Positions 32,171 to 40,800 of a stretch of DNA of 44,211 bases are shown piece by piece (the stretch's first letter is position 1; the number at the start of each line of letters is the position of its first letter). The DNA is from Bovifimicola ammoniilytica (GTDB lineage: Bacteria; Bacillota; Clostridia; Lachnospirales; Lachnospiraceae). The stretch is taken from contig NZ_JAOQJN010000014.1 of NCBI RefSeq assembly GCF_025567085.1, forward strand, positions 1 to 44,211, given 5' to 3'. Position numbers and translations under genes: made by a program. Below the pieces are notes generated by a model, which was not told where the DNA came from, ran no database searches, and saw nothing but the letters and a program-made list of their open reading frames with translations.

Positions 32171-32385
32171 CGGAGTCCTTTGGTAGAGCGACAACAGAAA
32201 ATCATTCCGGTCGGGACAAACAAGTCTCGGCTGTGAAGGATTGCAGATTTACACAGACTGCATTCGGAACAGTTGTACATGATTCAAGTGGGAAGTGGCT
32301 TGGTCAGTACGAGACAGAAGATGCAGCTGTAGAGATGATTAGGGAAATGGCACAGGACATTGGAGGGTACGACGATGAAATATGA
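32164..32385 (+). CDS. Hypothetical 73-residue protein
   Basis: ATG 32164 overlaps the end of the upstream gene, so translation is likely coupled. The first ~30 residues are nondescript. The C-terminal part TVVHDSSGKWLGQYETEDAAVEMIREM looks like a small alpha/beta domain in which a strand reports 'GKWLGxYxTExAA', reminiscent of AP2-like DNA-binding or integrase N-terminal domains. No confident family. Confidence 0.5.
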   Translation: MLTESFGRATTENHSGRDKQVSAVKDCRFTQTAFGTVVHDSSGKWLGQYETEDAAVEMIREMAQDIGGYDDEI

Positions 32386-32695
32386 AGGATATAAAATTGG
32401 TCCGGTGATTCGTGATATCCGTAAGGACAAAGGACTTCTCATTGAAGAGGTTGCTGCTAAAACTGGAATAAGTGTTTCGACACTTGGACAGGTGGAGCAA
32501 GGAGGAAGAAACTTGAGCATGAAAAATTTGTATATGCTTATGGAAGTTTATGAAACAGACGCAAATAGCTTACTTGCAATAGACTGTACACCGGATTCAT
32601 TAGATTCGAGGCTAAAGCGGTTACCTGCAGATAAGCAGGATTATTTGAAAAAGACATTTGATTTTATGATAGAGCAGGCTTTGAAGTCAGCATAG
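32375..32695 (+). CDS. XRE-family regulator
   Basis: The protein has 106 residues from ATG 32375; GGAGGG lies 7-8 nt upstream. The helix-turn-helix is IRDIRKDKGLLIEEVAAKTGISVSTLGQVEQGGRNLSMKNLY. A C-terminal LDSRLKRLPADKQDYLKKTFDFM segment is the common helical tail of Clostridia XRE proteins. It overlaps the previous gene by 11 nt, part of the same operon; it may regulate the integrase-side genes. Confidence 0.85.
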   Translation: MKYEGYKIGPVIRDIRKDKGLLIEEVAAKTGISVSTLGQVEQGGRNLSMKNLYMLMEVYETDANSLLAIDCTPDSLDSRLKRLPADKQDYLKKTFDFMIEQALKSA

Positions 32696-32705
32696 GAGGC
32701 AGAGA

Positions 32706-33077
32706 ATGAGAAGAAAGATTAAAAAGATGGATTGCATAGAATATCTTTCAGTGCAGGCTCCATTGGAAAAAGTAAATATGCTTGAAGACAAGCAGAGCAA
32801 ATATATACATGAATTTGTAAAGAGAAAAGAATATACAATCGTGGGAAAGATGAGACGCAATGGCTTTTCGCAGAGAGATGTTGATCGCCAGTGGAATCAG
32901 ATTGTGAATATGATCCGTAAAAAGCAAATCAGTGGAGTAGTTGTTGCGAATATGGCAGCTATATCCAGCAGTGTTGCAGATGCTTATTTTAAGGTAGGAT
33001 TGGTTATTGAAGCAGGCGGCATTGTGGTGACTGTAGATGAGGGCAGATTGGATATGCACATCAAGAAGGGAGCATAG
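32706..33077 (+). CDS. Second resolvase-like protein without catalytic motif
   Basis: The protein has 123 residues with GGAGG 7 nt upstream. The region YIHEFVKRKEYTIVGKMRRN, DRQWNQIVNMIRKKQISGVV and VVANMAAISSSVADAYFKVG resembles the core of a serine recombinase (small strand-helix unit with 'ISGVVVxNxxxIS'). The catalytic Ser region and a DNA-binding domain are lacking. It sits directly ahead of the MazF-like gene (2-nt gap). Its similarity in layout to the protein at 31763 suggests both descend from one recombinase fold. Confidence 0.5.
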   Translation: MRRKIKKMDCIEYLSVQAPLEKVNMLEDKQSKYIHEFVKRKEYTIVGKMRRNGFSQRDVDRQWNQIVNMIRKKQISGVVVANMAAISSSVADAYFKVGLVIEAGGIVVTVDEGRLDMHIKKGA

Positions 33078-33079
33078 AT

Positions 33080-33517
33080 ATGAGTAGACGAACAGAAAAA
33101 AGAAGATATGGTAAATATAATAAATTTGATGTTGTGTATGCGGATTTTGGAAAAAATCCACATGGCATTCAGGGCGGAATCAGACCAGGAATAATTATTT
33201 CATGTGATGCAAGCAATCATGATGGTGCACCGCAGGTGTCAGTAGTCCCTTTGAGCAGTAAGTTAAAGGATATCCCGGTACATGTAATTTTAAATCCGAA
33301 GGATGTGAGTGGATTTGGATTAAGTAAGATCTCTGATTTTATGCCTGAAGATGCACAGACAATTTCAAAAGGCTGCATTAGAGCAAAAAGTGGAACTGTC
33401 ATTGAGGATTCAGGCGTGAGAGAAGAAATAGACAGAGCATTGATACGACAGTTTGATCTGTTACCTGTAGCTCGCAAAATGGTAATGGAGGAGTTGGCAA
33501 ATGGACAGCAGAACTAA
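33080..33517 (+). CDS. PemK/MazF-type toxin-like protein
   Basis: The protein has 145 residues. The MazF fold is visible: YNKFDVVYADFGKNPHGIQG, the RPGIIISCDASNHD strand, VSVVPLSSKLKDIPVHVIL and MPEDAQTISKGCIRAK. MazF-type proteins are ribosome-independent mRNA endonucleases kept in check by an antitoxin. No typical antitoxin (MazE/AbrB-type) precedes it; the upstream gene is resolvase-like, and the downstream gene overlaps by 17 nt. Either an unusual antitoxin is encoded next door or the protein acts as a repressor-like nuclease. Confidence 0.85.
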   Translation: MSRRTEKRRYGKYNKFDVVYADFGKNPHGIQGGIRPGIIISCDASNHDGAPQVSVVPLSSKLKDIPVHVILNPKDVSGFGLSKISDFMPEDAQTISKGCIRAKSGTVIEDSGVREEIDRALIRQFDLLPVARKMVMEELANGQQN

Positions 33518-33713
33518 AAAGACTAATAATAAAAGATTTGTCAGATATTCAGAAGGAGCAGAGATGTATTCAATGAGTGTGTCAAAGTTTATGCAGTTAG
33601 CGAAGGATGCAAAGGCATGTTACAAAGTGAATCAGCTGGTGTTGGTTAATCTGGATATTATTGACGAATATCTTGAAACTTTCCACATTGTAGATGACGA
33701 GTTTTATAAGTAA
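33501..33713 (+). CDS. DUF6462-like small protein, copy 1
   Basis: The protein has 70 residues and overlaps mazF by 17 nt. The core KRFVRYSEGAEMYSMSVSKF, MQLAKDAKACYKVNQLVLVN and LETFHIVDDEFYK is shared with the protein at 35833. It looks like a compact winged/excisionase-like (MerR-type) fold: 'YSEGAEMYxMSxxKFMxLAKDAxAxYKxxQLVLVN'. Members occur next to integrases in Lachnospiraceae ICEs. Function unknown; an antitoxin or excisionase role is possible. Confidence 0.75.
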   Translation: MDSRTKKTNNKRFVRYSEGAEMYSMSVSKFMQLAKDAKACYKVNQLVLVNLDIIDEYLETFHIVDDEFYK

Positions 33714-33790
33714 TTATGAGAAATGACGCATTAGTATAGAAGAAATACAAACAAGTATGGAGAAAAATGAGCCACGATAGAAAAAATGTA

Positions 33791-33819
33791 TTGACTTTCG
33801 GTCAGACCAAAAGTATAAT
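33791..33819 (+). promoter_or_regulatory. Promoter with GGTC-GACC operator
   Basis: TTGACT (33791-33796), 17-nt spacer and TATAAT (33814-33819). The spacer contains a palindrome GGTC-A-GACC within CTTTCGGTCAGACCAAAAG, a likely operator for the CopG-like protein it precedes. Confidence 0.75.
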
Positions 33820-33847
33820 ATGATTAAGATATGAAGGAGGCATACAG

Positions 33848-34024
33848 ATGGCTAGAACTGGAAGACCAAAAGCAGATAAACCTTTTGATCATAAGGTGAC
33901 TGTTAAATTCAAAGAAGAGGAATACCAGATAATGGTTGAGTATGCTGAGACTCATAATCTATCCATTTCGCAATTGATTAGAATGGGTGTTGAATTACAA
34001 ATGAAGCAACAGGCTAATCAGTAG
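33848..34024 (+). CDS. Small ribbon-helix-helix/CopG-like protein
   Basis: The protein has 58 residues with GGAGG upstream, too short to be listed by usual length cutoffs. MARTGRPKADKPFDHKVTVK, then FKEEEYQIMVEYAETHNLSISQLIRMGV has the strand-helix-helix pattern of CopG/Arc-type DNA-binding proteins. It directly precedes the integrase (32-nt gap) and is preceded by a promoter whose spacer is a palindrome, so autoregulation is plausible. It may control the integrase or act as relaxosome accessory. Confidence 0.75.
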   Translation: MARTGRPKADKPFDHKVTVKFKEEEYQIMVEYAETHNLSISQLIRMGVELQMKQQANQ

Positions 34025-34056
34025 AACAGGCTCTTTTCTCCAGAAAGGAGAGAATA

Positions 34057-35292
34057 ATGGCTTGTAGAAAAGATGGTAAAGGCAGAGTATTAAGAAAGGG
34101 TGAGGGTTACAGAAAAGGCGACGGAAGATACTCATATGTATATATTGATCCATTAGGCAAGAAAAGAACCATTTATGCAAAGTCTTTGGTAAAACTTCGA
34201 GAAAGAGAAGAACAGTTACAAAAAGACCAGTTGGATGGACTTGATATATATGTCGCAGGAAAGGCTGATGTGAACTTTTTGTTTGACAGGTACATATCAA
34301 CTAAAACAGAATTGCGTAGCACTACTTACAGTAATTATTTGTATACATGGAATCATTTTATTCGTGATACATTTGGCAAGAAGAAAGTAAGAGATGTGAA
34401 ATACTCAGACGTGTTGTTCTTTTATACAGACTTGATTAATACTCAGGGATTACAGATTAATACGCTTGAGACAATTAACACAGTATTAAGACCTACATTT
34501 CAACTTGCTGTCAGAGATGATATCATAAGGAAGAATCCGGTAGACGGAGCATACTGTGAAGTAAAAAAGCGTAATGGTGGTGCCAGAAAAACAAGGCGAG
34601 CGTTGACTGTGGATCAGCAGAGAAAATTCATGGAGTATGTAGCAAAGAATCCGTTCTTTTATCACTGGTATCCATTCTTTGTATTTTTGTTAGGAACTGG
34701 ATGCAGAATAGGAGAAGCAATTGGGATACGCTGGGATGATATTGATTTGGAAAATCGAATCATTGATATCAATCATAGCTTAACATATTACCAGAGAGTG
34801 GATGATTCATATAAATGTGAGTTTAGAGTATCTTTGCCAAAGACGGAGGCAGGTAATCGTAGAATACCTATGATGCAGCAGGTATATGATGTGCTTCAGG
34901 AAGAATATGAGAGACAGAAGCAGGAAGGCTTTTGTGTTGAGAATGTGGATGGAATGACCAATTTTGTATTTACAAACCGATTTGGGATGCCACATAACCC
35001 AGCAGCAGTAAACCGGGCAATCAAGAGAATTGTGGATACACATAATTCAGAAGAAGAGGTGGCTGCTAAAAAGGAGAAGAGAGAACCTGTAATGATTCCG
35101 AGATTCTCCTGCCATATCTTCAGACATACGTTTGCATCAAGATTTTGCGAGAATGAAACCAACATCAAAGTAATTCAAGAGGTAATGGGACATGCTGATG
35201 TATCGACTACCATGAACATATATGCAGAAGCAAACCCAGATGTTACAAAATCAGTAATTGAGAAATTATCAAAAAATATGGATATTTTTTAG
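34057..35292 (+). CDS. int: Tyrosine recombinase (Tn916-type integrase)
   Basis: The protein has 411 residues. An N-terminal AP2-like arm-binding domain (VLRKGEGYRKGDGRYSYVYI) is followed by a SAM-like core-binding domain (FDRYISTKTELRSTTYSNYL) and a catalytic domain. The catalytic residues are R in GTGCRIGEAIG, H-x-x-R in HIFRHTFASR, H in GHADVSTTMNIYAEA and the Tyr nucleophile in the same motif. RBS AAAGGAGAG. This mediates excision and integration. No excisionase is certain; DUF6462-type proteins flank it on both sides. Confidence 0.95.
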   Translation: MACRKDGKGRVLRKGEGYRKGDGRYSYVYIDPLGKKRTIYAKSLVKLREREEQLQKDQLDGLDIYVAGKADVNFLFDRYISTKTELRSTTYSNYLYTWNHFIRDTFGKKKVRDVKYSDVLFFYTDLINTQGLQINTLETINTVLRPTFQLAVRDDIIRKNPVDGAYCEVKKRNGGARKTRRALTVDQQRKFMEYVAKNPFFYHWYPFFVFLLGTGCRIGEAIGIRWDDIDLENRIIDINHSLTYYQRVDDSYKCEFRVSLPKTEAGNRRIPMMQQVYDVLQEEYERQKQEGFCVENVDGMTNFVFTNRFGMPHNPAAVNRAIKRIVDTHNSEEEVAAKKEKREPVMIPRFSCHIFRHTFASRFCENETNIKVIQEVMGHADVSTTMNIYAEANPDVTKSVIEKLSKNMDIF

Positions 35293-35832
35293 AAAAGAGT
35301 CCTGCGATTGAACTCTTTGAAGATTGAAAAATATACCTATTCATACTGTGGCAAATATGTTATACTTGCTAAGTATTGTTGTGTTTGACACAGCAGTACA
35401 TGCATAAAATAAAAAGACGTATTTTAAGGCGAATGACATCTTTTGGACGCACAAAAGTCAAAAAAACGTCCAAGAGTATCCAAGTATATAGAATCCGGGA
35501 AAGCCCATTTTCCAAGGGTTTGCAAGAATATACAAGAGTTAGCTTAGCAATCAAAAAAATTCCCGACAATGAAGTCACTTGATAAGTAAGAATGCAGGAA
35601 AATCAAGGGTTTCAGCACTTGGATGTACGAAAATATATAGTTGGTCAAGGCGTTTTGACCAAGATTTGACCAATTTTTGGCATAGTCAAAAAAAGATTAG
35701 TACAGGTTAGTACAGATTGCTTAGTCTGAAAAATTAAAGATTGTATTACTTAGAGGACATTTTCTAAAGAAATTTAGAAGATGTCCTCTTTTTGCGTTAT
35801 AGGAGCAACTGAAATAGCGAAAGGAGATTAAT
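35293..35832 (+). other. Integrase-downstream intergenic region with repeats and a terminator
   Basis: There is no supportable gene here. TTGACCAA occurs three times, once inverted: TTGGTCAA at 35641-35648, TTGACCAA at 35655-35662 and 35666-35673. TTAGTACAG is repeated at 35697-35705 and 35707-35715. These resemble arm-type integrase sites. A terminator hairpin follows: AGAGGACAT (35752-35760) with ATGTCCTCT (35781-35789), then TTTTT. Confidence 0.55.
35752..35793 (+). terminator. Terminator downstream of the integrase
   Basis: A 9-bp outer stem (35752-35760 and 35781-35789) with an inner TTCTAAA/TTTAGAA stem and a T-run. Confidence 0.85.
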
Positions 35833-36060
35833 ATGGAGCACACAAAGACATATCAGGAATTTAAGAAGAATTGTAATACAAAATTTGTAAGGTATAGCGA
35901 AGGAGCAGAAATGTATCATATGAGCGTATCAAAGTTTATGCAAATGGCTAAGGACGCCAAGGCAATCTATAAGTTAGGTCAGTTAGTACTTGTGAATTTG
36001 AAGATATTTGATGAGTACATTGAGACATTCCACATAGTTGATGATGAATTTTATAAGTAG
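35833..36060 (+). CDS. DUF6462-like small protein, copy 2
   Basis: The protein has 75 residues with AAAGGAG upstream. It is a close homologue of 33501: TKFVRYSEGAEMYHMSVSKF, MQMAKDAKAIYKLGQLVLVN, TFHIVDDEFYK. The two copies flank the integrase, CopG and attachment-like region, so they may have been duplicated with the element. Function unknown; excisionase-like or DNA-binding roles are possible. Confidence 0.75.
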   Translation: MEHTKTYQEFKKNCNTKFVRYSEGAEMYHMSVSKFMQMAKDAKAIYKLGQLVLVNLKIFDEYIETFHIVDDEFYK

Positions 36061-36069
36061 GTGAAAAGT

Positions 36070-36282
36070 ATGGTAACACAATTACAGCCGGATGTTAGGG
36101 CTTACCTACATGGTGCAGAGGTAATAAAAAGATACATAAGGGTCGAAGATGTAACTCAGGAATATGAATTAAGTGTTGAAGAAACTGAATATATTGCTAA
36201 GGCGGCAGGTTCTGTATACAAGCTTACCCGTATTCATTTAGTAAAAAAGGAAAGGCTACAGCGTGGATCTGCCAATTTCTAA
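36070..36282 (+). CDS. Diverged DUF6462-like protein, 3' truncated
   Basis: From ATG 36070 (alternative GTG 36061 in frame), 70 residues. RAYLHGAEVIKRYIRVEDVT and IAKAAGSVYKLTRIHLVKKE follow the DUF6462 layout. The last few residues (LQRGSANF) are read from the out-of-frame start of a SpaA-type gene, so the native C-terminus is missing. The junction lies at about 36250. Confidence 0.55.
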   Translation: MVTQLQPDVRAYLHGAEVIKRYIRVEDVTQEYELSVEETEYIAKAAGSVYKLTRIHLVKKERLQRGSANF

Positions 36283-36846
36283 CGGATATTATGTTTCAGA
36301 GACACAGGCACCATATGCATATATCAGAAACAGCAAAGATGTGTACAGCTTCAATTTCAATGTATTACCTGAAACACAGGCAAAGGCATCATTCAGCCAC
36401 ACATTTGTAAATGACAGAACTACAGCAAAGATTCATATCTACAAGGTAGACAAGGAATCAGGCAAGGCAGTTGCCCAGGGAGATGCAAGTCTTGAAGGTG
36501 CAGTTTATGGTCTTTATGCGAGAAACGATATCGTGCATCCTGATGGAGCAACAGGAGTCGTATTCAAGGCAGGAGATCTTGTAGCAACGCTTACAACAGA
36601 TAAGAATGGCGAAACTGAGGTCAATAACCTTTACCTTGGAAATTATTATGTAAAGGAAATCACTCCATCAGAGGGGTATCTTTTAGACGAAGAGGAGCAC
36701 GATGTAGTATGCGACTATGAGGGAGACCTTGTAGCAGAGGTATCAAGAAGCACAACATCAGCAGAGCAGGTTATCAAGCAGCCATTCCAGCTTATCAAGG
36801 TGTTGGAGTAGGACTTCGTGGAAGAAAGAAAAAGAATAAACAGTAA
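36251..36846 (+). pseudogene. Truncated SpaA-type (CnaB) surface protein of a conjugative element
   Basis: One frame reads KGYSVDLPISNGYYVSETQAP, then a CnaB/SpaA prealbumin-like domain (AKIHIYKVDKESGKAVAQG, SLEGAVYGLYAR, YLGNYYVKEITPSEGYLLDE). Such isopeptide-forming domains build pilin-like surface proteins of ICEs. The protein has no start (upstream is another gene), and after QLIKV the frame ends at 36811. One frame further, GVGVGLRGRKKKNKQ to a stop at 36846 is the cytoplasmic tail of a wall-anchored protein. An internal deletion near 36795 therefore joined domain to tail out of frame. Confidence 0.75.
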
Positions 36847-36857
36847 CAATTAACCTT

Positions 36858-36899
36858 GCGGGGAATGTAAGCCAGTGACTTATGTTCCCTGCTTTTTTT
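36858..36899 (+). terminator. Terminator after the SpaA remnant
   Basis: GCGGGGAATGTAAG (36858-36871) pairs with CTTATGTTCCCTGC (36879-36892) with two wobble positions, followed by TTTTTTT. Confidence 0.85.
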
Positions 36900-36916
36900 G
36901 ATTTGGAGGACAAACA

Positions 36917-37264
36917 GTGGTAGGAGAAAGAATCAGATATTACAGAAAACGACAAAAAATGACACTCAGGGAACTGGGCGAGAAAAGTGGTTTTGAAAAT
37001 AGAGGTGATGTAAGAATTGCCCAATACGAAAATGGTTCAAGAGTTCCAAGGACGGGAACGTTGAACAGGATTGCAAAGGCACTTGGCATTTCGCCGGAAG
37101 AATTATTCTGTGAGGACTGTAGAAAGTGCATGTTTCTCAAGAATTATTACAGAAAGAAAAGAAAATCTCATACCACTTTTGATATGGGAATCGAAGAAGA
37201 CAACAGTTACAGAGAACACAAAAATCCCGAGGATGAAGGGATTTTGTATGACAATTTAGATTAA
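36917..37264 (+). CDS. XRE-family regulator with Cys motif
   Basis: The protein has 115 residues from GTG 36917, which has GGAGG 8-9 nt upstream. The helix-turn-helix is ERIRYYRKRQKMTLRELGEKSGFENRGDVRIAQYENGSRVPRTGTL, with ALGISPEELF. A CEDCRKC cluster follows, then a basic and an acidic tail. Such proteins sit beside SpaA and DUF5688 genes in Clostridia ICEs. It appears intact. Confidence 0.8.
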   Translation: MVGERIRYYRKRQKMTLRELGEKSGFENRGDVRIAQYENGSRVPRTGTLNRIAKALGISPEELFCEDCRKCMFLKNYYRKKRKSHTTFDMGIEEDNSYREHKNPEDEGILYDNLD

Positions 37265-37278
37265 GGAGGAACCGTAAT

Positions 37279-37509
37279 ATGATGAATTACGAGATTTTTA
37301 AGGAAGTAGTAAAAGAAAAGTTTATGGATTATATGCCTGAGAAGTTCAAAGGAATGGAGCTTGTGGCAGAACCCGTGGAAAAGGTGAATGTGACTCTTGA
37401 TGGCATCATCTTAAGAGAGGAAGGCAGGAATATTTCGCCTACGATTTATATCAATGACATGTATAAGAAGTATCAGGACTGTGGTGATCTTGAGGTGTCA
37501 CATCATTGA
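37279..37509 (+). pseudogene. DUF5688-family protein, 3' truncated
   Basis: 76 residues with GGAGG upstream. It starts MNYEIFKEVVKEKFMDYMPEK as in DUF5688 proteins (usually around 300 residues) and reaches TIYINDMYKKYQDCGDLE, after which foreign sequence (VSHH) and a stop follow. The break is at about 37498. Confidence 0.7.
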
Positions 37510-37806
37510 CAAATGTACATCGCCATGATATGATTCGAGAAATATATATATTTTTTGTCGGAAGTGTAGAGTTTTTTGTCGGATACTTTTCTAAAATAAA
37601 TAAGCTATTACATCTTTATGAAGGTGTTTCAGCATTTGGCACAAGGGGTTATCGCAGAAAGACCTATTTTTTGCAATAACTCAAGTAGAAATGAGGTGAA
37701 TATCGATGATGCAGCAATTGTATAAATTGACATATGTCAAAAATGGGGGGTAGAAGCCTACTGACCGTGAATGACGCTCAGGAGAGAATGACAAAAGGAG
37801 GACTTT
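37510..37806 (+). other. Intergenic region before the M64 gene
   Basis: No gene recognised. It contains a direct repeat TTTTTTGTCGGA (37551 and about 37573) and a perfect 14-bp palindrome TTGACATATGTCAA (37727-37740). The latter is a candidate operator for the large surface protein gene, whose ribosome site is AAAGGAGG. Confidence 0.55.
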
Positions 37807-40800
37807 ATGAATATTATCAAACATAAATATGGCAAACGAACGGTATCTCTGCTGCTTGCGGTAATTTTGGTGCTATGCCCTTTGCAGGTTAGGGCGGCAG
37901 ATAACAAGCCAACCATCGAGGCAGATAACAAGCCAACCATCGAAATTGGTAACTACATTCAGATGGGTACTTATGGGGGAGTGCCAATTGTATGGCGTTG
38001 TGTAGCGAAGGATAGCAATGGGCCATTGATGCTTTCGGATAGAGTATTGTGTGATTACATGCCCTATGATGCAAAAACCAACAAAAATGCCGAAACAGGC
38101 TCGCACCGGCGCAATAGCTGGAGAGATAATTTTGGTTCTAACCACTGGAGAGACAGCAACATACGTTCTTGGCTCAATTCCAACGCTGAAGCAGGAAAAG
38201 TGAAATGGCTTTGCGGAAATCCGCCAACAGAGGATTCTGTCTATCCTAAAACGGCAGCATATGACCAAAAGGAGGGTTTCCTTCGCAGCTTTCGTTCGGA
38301 TGAGCTGGGAGCGATTCGAACGGTGAAGCAGCGTTCTATCGTTTCCCATCCGGAGTATACGGCAGGTTATATCGACGCAGCCGGTGTTGATCTTCCCTAT
38401 AACACCACAATTGATACGGTAGCGGATGGGTATGACAGTGCCCATTATGAATATATTTGGGATAGAGTTTTTCTGCTGGATGTTCAGCAGCTCAAAACGG
38501 TTAATGATAACCTGAACGGCTACCATATCGCAAAAAACAGAAGCGGTGTAGCATGGAACTATTGGCTGCGTACACCGATTACAACCTGTAACCATGATAT
38601 GCGATTTGTGACCCCTCAAGGGAATATTTTGCGTGACGCACCCTATAAGGGATATTACGGCGTTCGTCCTGCCTTCTATCTGAATACGGAAAATTACACC
38701 GTATCATCCGGCACAGGACAGAGCGCACAGGACCCCTATGTTGTTTCCGCACCGGATGCGCCGGATGACAGCATTGGCATATCCGGCGCTGTGCGAGAGG
38801 ATGTGAATGGTGACTGGAATGTGAACACGGATGAGTATCTACAGCTGGAGATGAGTACCCTCTACACTGAGGATCCTGCATATGCAAATGTAACCGTACC
38901 GGTGTATACAATCCAGAAGCCTCGCAGCGATAAGGAGAACATGGTGATTGTGTACTGCGCCGAGGGCTACACCAAAAGCCAGCAAAAGCAGTTTGTCGAG
39001 GATGTAAAAAAGCTGTGGGGGGAGGTATTGCAGATAGAGCCATATCGCAGCATGGCGGATCGCTTTAATGTCTATGCACTCTGCACGGCATCGGTGGATG
39101 GCTATGGCGGTACCAGCACATTTTTTGCTGCGACCGCCAAAGGAGGAATTTCTACTAACAAAGGGAACTGGCGCAACCATGTTTTGGAGCGCATCATAGG
39201 CCCTGCGTTTATCGAGAAGATTCATGACGCACATATTCCTAATGAAACGCATCCAAACGAAAACACGATGGATCATAATTATAGACAGTATGATTATGTG
39301 TATGAAAATATCAACCAATTCGTTGTGTTGGCGAATAGCGGTGAGTATTTCGGTGGCTCTCATGATAATAAACAATATGGTATTCACTATATTGTTGCGT
39401 CAGCGAGAAACGCATATTCTGCGTTTACCCAGCGGCATGAACTGGGACACGGTCTGTTCCATCTGGGAGATGAATATAATTATAGCACTGTTCCTGTAGA
39501 TGAGTGGAATTACACTACATCACTGAATATGACTGCAACAAAAGATCCCAAGAAAGTGAAGTGGAAGCAGCTGCTTGGCTTCCGTAATACCTATACCTGC
39601 CCGCATCTTGACTACTATCCTTATACCTATAATTCCAGCAGGGATTGTCTGATGCGAGAGACCTTTCAGAATGATTTTTGCGATGTGTGCAAGCTACAGG
39701 GCATAAAGGTCATGAGTCAGCTCATTACAAATCCCCCTGCGCTTTATGTGGCTGTTCCTGAGGTGAAAAAGTATATCGGCGATTACAGAAATCCCACAAA
39801 AGATCCTTCTGCCTTTGAGGCAGCGAATTCCTCCGCATATGCGAGCTATCAAAATGACAGGAATAGCCGTCTATTAAGCGGCGGCAGTAAAAACAGCTTT
39901 GATTATAGCAGCATGAAGGGGCAGCAGGTTGAGCTGCGCACCATTATACAAAATCTTTCGAATACCCAAGCGAAGACTGTGACCCTGCGCCTGTGGGTGG
40001 AACATTCCAACGGCGAAAAAGCGGTCACGACAGATGGGGAGCAGGTTTTCACTACGCAGGAGTTTGACATCCCTGTTTGGAAAGAGAAAAGCAAATTCTG
40101 GACAAAGGGTGCGTTGGATTACGAGGGCAGCGACTTTAATTCCGGCCTTGTCAACTGCTCTCTGGTTTACACGATTCCGGAGAATGCCATTCTGCAATCC
40201 GGCGATACCATCGGCTTTGAGATTGTAGATCATGCGACAGGCGAGGTATTGGCTGATGATGATACGGAGCAGCAGCGCTATGTCAATGTCACCATCCAAT
40301 ATCAGCTGGAGGATGGCACAGATGTTCCAAACACCATGCCGACTACCTTTACTGTTCCGGTAGGCAAAAAGGTTGATTGGCAGCCGCCGCAGGAACTGCA
40401 CGGCTACACTTTTGTTAAAGCGGAGGGGATGGAAAATGCTGTCCCGAACAGTGGTATGACGATTCGTTATATTTATAAAAGGTCTGAGGAACGCCCCGAG
40501 CCGCCGGTGACAAAAAATTATACGGTGCAATACAATTGGGGCTCTGTATTCCCGACAGGCGCAACGCTGCCGCTAAATAGCAGCTCCTATTCGAGTGTGC
40601 AACAGGCGAAGGCGGCTGTGGATAAGAAATATACCTCCACAACACGCATTCAGGCACAAAAGGATGGTAAAAACGGCACATGGGCTTTTTCGGGCTGGGA
40701 TGCCGGCAACCTAAACGGCACAACCGTGGTATTCCGTGGAAGTTGGAGTTTTACGGCGGATACAGCGCCGATAACGCCTCCGAGCGGTACAGCAAGCTAC

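Noticed and set aside
35369..35582. Open frames on both strands downstream of the integrase
   Set aside because: They lie in repeat-rich non-coding sequence, lack ribosome sites and show no family pattern.
37510..37806. Possible riboswitch ahead of the surface protein gene
   Set aside because: I could not align the sequence to any riboswitch consensus I know; only a direct repeat and a palindrome are supportable.
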